DNA from: Thermococcus sp.
Lineage (GTDB): Archaea; Methanobacteriota_B; Thermococci; Thermococcales; Thermococcaceae
Assembly: GCF_027063845.1 (NCBI RefSeq)
Contig: NZ_JAMOQU010000101.1
Coordinates: forward strand, 1 to 64,000
DNA: 64,000 nucleotides
Reading direction: 5' to 3'
The notes below the pieces were generated by a model. It searched no databases. It was not told the DNA's origin and worked only from the letters and a program-made list of their open reading frames with translations. Below are positions 58,678 to 64,000 of this stretch, piece by piece; position 1 is the stretch's first letter, and every line of letters starts with the position of its first letter. Both the position numbers and the translations under genes were made by a program.

Positions 58678-60246
58678 ATGAACGTGGTTGGCTTAACCCC
58701 AATAATCCCAATCCTCTTCGCCTTCGCATTACCGCTAACTTCAATCCTCGTCAAGGGCGACAGGAGGATTGTGCAGGCTTACGCTTTGACAGGCACGGGC
58801 TTGACTCTCCTAAGCGCCGTCAAACTCTTCCAGCTGGCGTACTCTTCAAAAGAACCATTGATTTACACTTTCGGCGGCTGGACTGCTCCAGTGGGCATAA
58901 TCTACGAGGCCGACAAGATGAGCGCTTTAATAGCCCTGGTAACTGCCACACTAATGTTCCTCATTGCAATCTACAGTTACCGCTATCTTGAGGGCGAAGC
59001 CGGCCTGGAGTGGTATTACACGCTTTACCTCGGGCTTGAGGCTGGCTTGCTCGGCGTCCTCTTAACGGGTGACGCCTTCAACCTCTTCGTCATGATTGAG
59101 GTTACGAGCATTGCGGCTTACGCTTTAGTCATGTACTACAGGGACAGGGGGGATTCAGTAGTTGCTGGATTAAAATACGCGCTGATTGGCGCGGTTGGGA
59201 CGACGATGTACTTTATAGCCCTGGGAGTCCTTTATTACGGCTTTGGAACGCTGAACTTCGCAAACTTAAGCGCGTTGGTTCACGGGATGAGCTTCCCGGT
59301 GGTTGGGAAGCCTTACGGGGATGTTGTCATTGCCTCTGGAGTTGCTTTGGCTTTAGCCACTTGGGCGTTCCTGATTAAGGCTGCCGTGTTTCCAAACCAC
59401 TTCTGGCTTCCGGAGGCTCATCCAGCGGCCCCGAGTCCAATTTCGGCAATCCTTTCAGGAGTGGTGGTTAACGTTGGCGTTTACGCTTTGGTCAGGTTCC
59501 TGTACACGGTTTACGGTGGAGCTTTAACTTCCAGCCTGTCCAGCGTGGTTCACGCGCTCAGCGTCGTCCTAATGCTCCTTGGGGCGGTTTCAGCCCTGTT
59601 CGGGGCGTTAATGATGCTTGTCCAAAAGGACGTGAAGAGGCTGATTGCTTACTCGACAATAATGCACATGGGTTACCTTGTAATGGCCGTAGGCATTGGC
59701 ACTCAGCTTGCCCTGAGCGCGGCAATCTTTCACATGGTGAATCATGCTATCGCCAAGGCTTTGCTCTTCCTCTCGGCTGGAGTCTTCATTCACGCCGCGG
59801 GCTCGAGGAACTTGGAGGATTTGGCGGGGCTTGGCAGGAAGATGCCAGTGGCGACGTTCAGTTTGGCGGTGGCTTCGCTGAGTCTCGTTGGTGTTCCACC
59901 GTTCAACGTGTTCTTCAGTAAGTTACTTCTCTTCGACGTGTTCTTGGATGAGAATCCAGTGCTGGCTTTGGTGCTTGTTGTTAGTTCAGTGACTGCCTTG
60001 GTGGCTTATGTGAGGGTGTTTTATGAGGTTTGGCTCGGGAAGCCCAGGAAGGAGGTTGAGGGCAGGGAATGCTGGAGCATGAGCGGTGTTTGCCTGGTCC
60101 TTGCCTTGGCATGCGTTGTTGTTGGCTTGGTTGCTCCGTATGTGGTCAGTCACTACGTTGACCCTGCGGCGGCTCAGGCTGTGGATTACAAGGTGTACAT
60201 CCAGAAGGCCTTGGAGTACGCGGCAAAAACCAAACTCGGCCTCTGA
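58678..60246 (+). CDS. mnhD: Mrp-type Na+/H+ antiporter subunit D
   Basis: A 522-residue, about 14-span MrpD/NuoN-like ion channel subunit. Seen: DAFNLFVMIEVTSIAAYALV with the key glutamate, LIKAAVFPNHFWLPEAHPAA, VGVYALVRFLYTV and DVKRLIAYSTIMHMGYLVMA. ATG 58678 has GAGGTGGTGAGG upstream; the open frame back to 58597 is a shadow of mnhE. Its codons are rich in TTG, GTT and GCT, again different from the A-ending codons of mnhF-mnhC. Last gene of the 18-gene cluster. Confidence 0.93.
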   Translation: MNVVGLTPIIPILFAFALPLTSILVKGDRRIVQAYALTGTGLTLLSAVKLFQLAYSSKEPLIYTFGGWTAPVGIIYEADKMSALIALVTATLMFLIAIYSYRYLEGEAGLEWYYTLYLGLEAGLLGVLLTGDAFNLFVMIEVTSIAAYALVMYYRDRGDSVVAGLKYALIGAVGTTMYFIALGVLYYGFGTLNFANLSALVHGMSFPVVGKPYGDVVIASGVALALATWAFLIKAAVFPNHFWLPEAHPAAPSPISAILSGVVVNVGVYALVRFLYTVYGGALTSSLSSVVHALSVVLMLLGAVSALFGALMMLVQKDVKRLIAYSTIMHMGYLVMAVGIGTQLALSAAIFHMVNHAIAKALLFLSAGVFIHAAGSRNLEDLAGLGRKMPVATFSLAVASLSLVGVPPFNVFFSKLLLFDVFLDENPVLALVLVVSSVTALVAYVRVFYEVWLGKPRKEVEGRECWSMSGVCLVLALACVVVGLVAPYVVSHYVDPAAAQAVDYKVYIQKALEYAAKTKLGL

Positions 60247-60264
60247 GCCCTTCTTTAACTTTTG

Positions 60265-60281
60265 GTTTACAACGAGGCGTT
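60265..60281 (+). promoter_or_regulatory. SurR-binding site upstream of mbh operon
   Basis: GTT-TAC-AAC-GAGGC-GTT is an exact match to the known SurR consensus GTTn3AACn5GTT. SurR is the redox/sulfur-responsive regulator of Thermococcales, which in the absence of sulfur activates the membrane hydrogenase. The site is about 40 bp upstream of the mbhA TATA box, where an activator would bind. Confidence 0.8.
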
Positions 60282-60288
60282 TCTTACC

Positions 60289-60295
60289 TTTTTTT
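60289..60295 (+). terminator. T7 tract after mnhD
   Basis: Seven consecutive T residues about 43 bases after the mnhD stop, in the gap before mbhA. It is the best candidate for ending the fdh2-mfh2-mnh2 transcript. Confidence 0.4.
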
Positions 60296-60312
60296 GACAA
60301 ACTGAGCTTTGG

Positions 60313-60327
60313 AAAACCGTTTTAAGC
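60313..60327 (+). promoter_or_regulatory. BRE/TATA promoter of mbh operon
   Basis: AAAACCGTTTTAAGC, identical over 15 bases to the fdhA promoter at 43363-43377. Transcription should start near 60347, giving a leader of about 37 nt with GGAGGTGGT before the TTG start of mbhA. Confidence 0.65.
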
Positions 60328-60383
60328 GGGAAAGAGAAGTCAAAATCGAGGGTAAACAAAAATGTTAATCCGGAGGTGGTAGC

Positions 60384-60887
60384 TTGCCCTTCATAGTCGC
60401 CTTCGTCTTCGCCTACATCCTCTGGCTCGTTCTAACGGCCGGAACCAACGGGCTACTCTGGAGCAGCCAAGAGCTCATAGCGGGCCTTATATTCGCCGGA
60501 ATAATCGGGTACGCGACGAAAGACATCGTCGGGGAGAAGTCGACCCGCTTCCTGAACCCGATAAGGTGGCTCGAGTGGATTGCCTACGCCCCTGTTCTCT
60601 TCTGGGGAATGGTCAAGGCCAACTTTCACGTTGCGTGGCTCGTCATAACAGGGAGGATAAGGCCAGGAATCGTCAGGGTTCCCGTTGACCTCGAGGAGGA
60701 CGCACAGTACACGATACTCGGCAACTCGATAACCCTCACGCCCGGAACGCTGACCATAGACGCTTGCCCAGAGGAAAAGGCCCTCTACGTCCACTGGATT
60801 GACATACCGAAGGGAATGGAGAAGCCTGAGAGCTCGGAGCCCGTTTCGGGACCCTTCGAAAAGTGGGCCAGGAGGTTGGGGAAATGA
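60384..60887 (+). CDS. mbhA: Membrane-bound hydrogenase subunit A (MnhE-like)
   Basis: A 167-residue MnhE-family subunit starting the energy-conserving ferredoxin-dependent hydrogenase operon. Seen: two N-terminal spans (FVFAYILWLVLTAG, ELIAGLIFAGIIGYA), NPIRWLEWIAYAPVLFWGMV, and the soluble part with TILGNSITLTPGTLTIDACP and ALYVHWIDI. The start is TTG 60384, four bases after GGAGGTGGT. Assigned to Mbh, not the related sulfur-reducing Mbx/Mbs complex, because of the separate mbhE gene and the SurR-type promoter. Confidence 0.9.
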   Translation: MPFIVAFVFAYILWLVLTAGTNGLLWSSQELIAGLIFAGIIGYATKDIVGEKSTRFLNPIRWLEWIAYAPVLFWGMVKANFHVAWLVITGRIRPGIVRVPVDLEEDAQYTILGNSITLTPGTLTIDACPEEKALYVHWIDIPKGMEKPESSEPVSGPFEKWARRLGK

Positions 60888-61147
60888 TTGAGCCGGTCTT
60901 TTTTTACTCGGCACTGATAATCTCGTTTGCGGCGTTCCTGGCTATACTCAGGATTCTTCTCGGCCCCAGCGTTCCGGACAGGGTCGTGGGAGTTGATACG
61001 CTCAACACGCTCGTCGTCGCGGCGATGGTTCTCCTCGGAGCGGCCTACGACAGGACGATTTACATTGACATTGCAATCGTCTACGCGCTCCTGAGCTACA
61101 TCGGGACGCTCATAATCGCGAGGTACCTCCAGGGGGGATTGGAATGA
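60884..61147 (+). CDS. mbhB: Membrane-bound hydrogenase subunit B (MnhF-like)
   Basis: An 87-residue, three-span MnhF-family subunit of the Na+/H+ antiporter module. Seen: YSALIISFAAFLAILRILLG, the motif PSVPDRVVGVDTLNTLVVAA and DIAIVYALLSYIGTLIIARY. ATG 60884 overlaps the mbhA stop by 4 nt and has GGAGGT upstream. Confidence 0.9.
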   Translation: MIEPVFFYSALIISFAAFLAILRILLGPSVPDRVVGVDTLNTLVVAAMVLLGAAYDRTIYIDIAIVYALLSYIGTLIIARYLQGGLE

Positions 61148-61515
61148 GCTGGGTCAACTACCTGATTTACGCCTTCCTCGCGGTAAACATCACCTTCAAC
61201 CTCCTCGGGAGCATAGCCCTCCACCGCTTCCCGGACGTTTACACGAGACTCCACGGCGCGACCAAGTGCACTACCTTTGGAACGATATTCGCCGTTTTTG
61301 CGGTTGCGGCTCACGCCCTCTACCAGCTCCACGTCACGGGCGATGCGAAGTACCTCCAGATGACCCTTCACAGCTTCGTGGCCCTGATAGCGCTCCTCCT
61401 CACGAACCCGGTCGGAGCGCACGCAATAGCGAAAGCCGCGCACCTGAGCGGTTACAAGCCGGCTAAAGCTGTCATCGATGCATACGAGGAGAAGCTCGGG
61501 GGTGGAAAGGAATGA
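61144..61515 (+). CDS. mbhC: Membrane-bound hydrogenase subunit C (MnhG-like)
   Basis: A 123-residue MnhG-family subunit. Seen: LIYAFLAVNITFNLLGSIAL, the motif FPDVYTRLHGATKCTTFGTI and ALIALLLTNPVGAHAIAKAA. Overlaps mbhB by 4 nt (ATGA). Its C-terminal cytoplasmic tail (about 20 residues) is slightly longer than that of mnhG. Confidence 0.9.
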   Translation: MSWVNYLIYAFLAVNITFNLLGSIALHRFPDVYTRLHGATKCTTFGTIFAVFAVAAHALYQLHVTGDAKYLQMTLHSFVALIALLLTNPVGAHAIAKAAHLSGYKPAKAVIDAYEEKLGGGKE

Positions 61516-61775
61516 ACGCCCTCACCCTTGACATGGCAATTCAGGCAATAATACTCATCGGTGTTCTCATCACTGCCTACCTCACGATTCGCTTCAGGGA
61601 CCTTCTCGCGGCAACGCTTATGTCGGCCGCGATGAGCCTGCTCCTCAGCCTCGAGTTCTACATGCTACACGCGCCTGACGTCGCGATAGCCGAGGCAGCT
61701 GTGGGAGCTGGTGTCGTTACCGCCCTCGTGGTTTACGGCATAGCCAAGACCGAGAGATGGGAGGTGGAACGATGA
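61512..61775 (+). CDS. mbhD: Membrane-bound hydrogenase subunit D (DUF4040)
   Basis: An 87-residue, three-span subunit. Seen: AIILIGVLITAYLTIRFRDL, LMSAAMSLLLSLEFYMLHAP and the conserved APDVAIAEAAVGAGVVTALV. It corresponds to a C-terminal segment of bacterial MrpA. Overlaps mbhC by 4 nt. Confidence 0.9.
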   Translation: MNALTLDMAIQAIILIGVLITAYLTIRFRDLLAATLMSAAMSLLLSLEFYMLHAPDVAIAEAAVGAGVVTALVVYGIAKTERWEVER

Positions 61776-62068
61776 AGAAGACGATAGCTTACCTCTCACT
61801 GCTCTTCATCCTCGGGGTGCTTCTCTACGTGGCCAATCCCAACTACGGCCTCAAGTTCGGCCCGGGCGGGGACGACTGGAAGAACCTCCGCTACACCGAC
61901 AACTACTACATCACGCACGGCGTTCAGGAAGTCGGCGGTACCAACATCGTCACGGACATAGTGTTCGACTACCGTGGCTACGATACGATTGGAGAGGCGA
62001 CCGTCCTTTTCACGGCGATAGCGGGAGCTGTGGCCCTTCTGAGGCCCTGGAGGGGGGATGAGGAATGA
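61772..62068 (+). CDS. mbhE: Membrane-bound hydrogenase subunit E
   Basis: A 98-residue protein with an N-terminal span (TIAYLSLLFILGVLLYVAN), an external loop with aromatic residues (LRYTDNYYITHGVQEVGG), then IVTDIVFDYRGYDTIGEATV and a second span. ATG 61772 has GGAGGTGG upstream and overlaps the mbhD stop. It exists as a separate gene here, whereas the equivalent sequence is fused to MnhB at 57026-57784. Confidence 0.9.
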   Translation: MKKTIAYLSLLFILGVLLYVANPNYGLKFGPGGDDWKNLRYTDNYYITHGVQEVGGTNIVTDIVFDYRGYDTIGEATVLFTAIAGAVALLRPWRGDEE

Positions 62069-62523
62069 GGCCGAGGTGCGGCACCGATATGGGGCTCATC
62101 GTCAAGACCTCAGCGAGGGCAATAATCCCGCTCATAGGCATCTTCGGAGCCTACATAGTGGCCCACGGTCACCTGACACCGGGAGGTGGCTTCCAGGGAG
62201 GAGCGACGATAGCCGGGGCTGGAATACTGTTCCTCGTGGCATTCGGCCTCAACGAGATGAGGAAGCACTACAACAAGCACCTCTACTCTGCCCTCGAAGG
62301 GCTCGGCGGTCTCGTCTTCCTCGGCGCGGCGATGCTCGGCATAGGCACGGCGTTCTTCTACAACACGCTCTGGCACAACGGGCCGATATTCAACGGAAAG
62401 CCCGGAACGCTCCTCTCGGCCGGATTCCTGCCCATAATGAACCTTGCCGTCGGCCTTAAGGTCTTCACGGGCCTTGTGAGCGCGCTCGTTGCCATAGCCA
62501 TGTACAGGAGGTGGAAGTCATGA
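62065..62523 (+). CDS. mbhF: Membrane-bound hydrogenase subunit F (MnhB-like)
   Basis: A 152-residue, four-span MnhB-family subunit. Seen: RAIIPLIGIFGAYIVAHGHL, TPGGGFQGGATIAGAGILFL and the end helix LKVFTGLVSALVAIAMYRRW. Overlaps mbhE by 4 nt. The GHLTPGGGFQGG motif is the family hallmark. Confidence 0.92.
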   Translation: MRPRCGTDMGLIVKTSARAIIPLIGIFGAYIVAHGHLTPGGGFQGGATIAGAGILFLVAFGLNEMRKHYNKHLYSALEGLGGLVFLGAAMLGIGTAFFYNTLWHNGPIFNGKPGTLLSAGFLPIMNLAVGLKVFTGLVSALVAIAMYRRWKS

Positions 62524-62879
62524 TTCAGTTTCAATTCATAACGGCCTTCCTTCTCATAGTCCTCGGGATATACGCCTTCTTAGCCAAAAGAAACCTCATC
62601 AAGCTGATTTTAGCGCTCGACATCATAGATTCTGGCATTCATTTGCTCCTAATCAGCCTCGGCTACCGCATAGAGCTGAACGAGGTTCCGACGGCACCGA
62701 TTTATACCGGCTACGAGACCCTGAAGAGCCCGATGGTCGGGCCACTTCCGCAGGCCCTGGTTCTCACGAGCATAGTCATCGGCGTCTGCGTCCTCTCGCT
62801 GGCAATGGCCCTGACGATAAACGCCTACCGCCACTACGGAACCCTTGACGTGAGAGCTTTAAGGAGGTTGAGGGGATGA
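62520..62879 (+). CDS. mbhG: Membrane-bound hydrogenase subunit G (MnhC-like)
   Basis: A 119-residue NuoK/MnhC-like subunit with three spans. Seen: ITAFLLIVLGIYAFLAKRNL, LILALDIIDSGIHLLLISLG and GPLPQALVLTSIVIGVCVLS. ATG 62520 follows GGAGGTGGAAGTC and overlaps the mbhF stop. Confidence 0.92.
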   Translation: MIQFQFITAFLLIVLGIYAFLAKRNLIKLILALDIIDSGIHLLLISLGYRIELNEVPTAPIYTGYETLKSPMVGPLPQALVLTSIVIGVCVLSLAMALTINAYRHYGTLDVRALRRLRG

Positions 62880-64000
62880 ACGGGGAAGCCATACTCCCAT
62901 ACCTCATAATCATCCCGCTCTTCGGAGCGTTCTCGATGCCGATAGTGAGCCTCATCGGCAGAAAGGCGAGGGAGGCCTGGGCCGTAATAATCAGCGGTGC
63001 TACTTTGGCGGTCGCCTCGGCGCTCTTCTACTCTGTCTGGGAGGACAGGGGGATAATCGTCTACACCCTCGGAGCCAAGAGCCCGCTCGGCCAGGGCGTC
63101 AGCTTCCCGATAAGGATAGTCTGGGAGGTCGACCTCTTCGGCGCGATTATGGTGCTCATGGTGGCCCTCGTTAGCTTCCTCGCGGTGGTTTACTCGCTCG
63201 GCTACATGAAGCACGACACCGGCTTGGACAAGTACTACACCCTCATCATAGTCCTTGAGCTCGGAATGCTGGGCATAGCGATAACCGGCGACCTCTTCAA
63301 CTTCTACGTCTTCCTCGAAATCATGAGCATAGCCAGCTACGCGCTGGTCGCCTTTAGAAACGACACATGGGAGGGCATCGAGGCGGGCATAAAGTACATG
63401 TTCGTCGGCTCGATAGCGAGCTCGTTCATTTTACTCGGCATAGCGCTCCTCTACGGCCAGTACGGGACGCTGACGATGAGCTATCTCGCGGTTAAGCTCG
63501 CCCAGAACCCGACGGTCACTGCAAAGGTCGCGCTGGCCCTATTCATCGCGGGGCTCCTCTTCAAGAGCGGTGCTTCACCAGTTCACATGTGGCTGGCAGA
63601 TGCCCACCCAGCCGCGCCGAGCTCAATAAGCGCGATGCTCTCTGGACTGGTCATCAAAGTTGGAGGGGTCTACGCGCTCGCGAGGCTTCTATTCAGCATC
63701 TACAGCCCACTGGCATACAAAGCACTGAGAGCATATGGCTACCCCTACATTAACATGAACACCGTCGGCTGGGCCATCATAATCTTCGCCTGCCTGACTC
63801 TGATAATAGGCAACGCGATGGCGGTAATCCAGACAGACATGAAGAGACTCTTAGCTTACTCCTCAGTGGGACAGATAGGCTACATCCTCCTCGGCCTCGG
63901 AATCGGCTTAGCGGCCTACGGAAGCCACACTGGCGAGGTGGCCCTTGCAGGAGCGATTTACCACACCTTCAACCACGCACTCATGAAGGCGCTTCTCTTC
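62876..64000 (+). CDS. mbhH: Membrane-bound hydrogenase subunit H (MnhD-like), partial
   Basis: The first 375 residues of a MrpD/NuoN-like antiporter subunit, cut by the window end. Seen: GDLFNFYVFLEIMSIASYAL with the key glutamate, LFKSGASPVHMWLADAHPAA with the ion-path lysine, and TDMKRLLAYSSVGQIGYILL. ATG 62876 overlaps the mbhG stop by 4 nt. The catalytic mbhJ-N genes should follow outside the window. Confidence 0.92.
   Translation, partial: MNGEAILPYLIIIPLFGAFSMPIVSLIGRKAREAWAVIISGATLAVASALFYSVWEDRGIIVYTLGAKSPLGQGVSFPIRIVWEVDLFGAIMVLMVALVSFLAVVYSLGYMKHDTGLDKYYTLIIVLELGMLGIAITGDLFNFYVFLEIMSIASYALVAFRNDTWEGIEAGIKYMFVGSIASSFILLGIALLYGQYGTLTMSYLAVKLAQNPTVTAKVALALFIAGLLFKSGASPVHMWLADAHPAAPSSISAMLSGLVIKVGGVYALARLLFSIYSPLAYKALRAYGYPYINMNTVGWAIIIFACLTLIIGNAMAVIQTDMKRLLAYSSVGQIGYILLGLGIGLAAYGSHTGEVALAGAIYHTFNHALMKALLF

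Noticed and set aside
60384-64000. The last operon as Mbx/Mbs sulfur-reducing complex instead of Mbh
   Set aside because: A separate mbhE gene, an exact SurR site in activator position, and the location directly after the fdh2 cluster favour Mbh. The catalytic subunits are outside the window, so a small doubt remains.

Overview
The window is a chromosomal stretch from a hyperthermophilic archaeon of the order Thermococcales, most likely a Thermococcus. The evidence is the 2-oxoacid:ferredoxin oxidoreductase genes (porG-vorD-vorA), class I fumarase plus malic enzyme, archaeal NAC, HflX, TRAM and TrmJ proteins, archaeal BRE/TATA promoters, strong GGAGGTGA-type ribosome sites with frequent TTG/GTG starts, and above all a large formate/hydrogen gene supercluster. 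The identification comes from recognising protein families by eye; no database search was run.

Left part (1-12150): the end of the 2-ketoisovalerate ferredoxin oxidoreductase operon (minus strand), a PiT phosphate transporter, the GTPase HflX, a HEAT-repeat protein, a carboxymuconolactone-decarboxylase-like protein, the nascent-chain protein NAC, a membrane TPR protein, DNA repair (Ogt), tRNA methylation (TrmJ), and a plus-strand run with 2-dehydropantoate 2-reductase, a PhoU-like protein and a phosphoglycerate-dehydrogenase-like enzyme. A 231-bp gap (12148-12378) holds three degenerate 34-bp tandem repeats.

Middle part (12379-38200): split fumarase and malic enzyme, two signal peptidases (one beside a secreted beta-rich protein that may be a fibre subunit), a TPR protein, an M19 dipeptidase, a KaiC/RAD55-like ATPase with an unknown partner, a methyltransferase, a three-gene operon for a surface OB-fold-repeat protein, a TctA-type permease and a membrane DUF457 protein, an acylaminoacyl-peptidase-like enzyme, a small kinase divergent from a stand-alone Lrp/AsnC sensor domain, a second PiT transporter with its PhoU-like partner, a lipoprotein phosphoesterase, a tRNA methylthiotransferase, a TRAM protein and a frameshifted zinc alcohol dehydrogenase.

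Right part (38352-64000): three hydrogen-linked gene clusters in a row, all on the plus strand. First, an operon with a ferredoxin, a GltD-like flavoprotein, a four-cluster HycB-type protein and FrhA-FrhG-FrhB [NiFe] hydrogenase subunits. Second, an 18-gene run matching the known fdh2-mfh2-mnh2 locus of formate-growing Thermococcus: formate dehydrogenase, Fe-S protein, three antiporter-like membrane subunits, HycD/E/F/G-type hydrogenase subunits, a small unknown protein, a formate channel (FocA), and a seven-gene Mrp-type Na+/H+ antiporter. Formate is oxidised, the electrons make H2 on a membrane hydrogenase, and the ion gradient is exchanged through the antiporter. Third, the membrane-bound hydrogenase operon mbhA-H, cut by the window end. 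Candidate SurR sites lie upstream of the second and third clusters, and related promoter elements lie upstream of the first two.

No rRNA, tRNA, insertion sequence or CRISPR array was seen. No gene-free stretch exceeds 300 bases; the largest are 43207-43470, 12148-12378 and 40348-40520, each described below.
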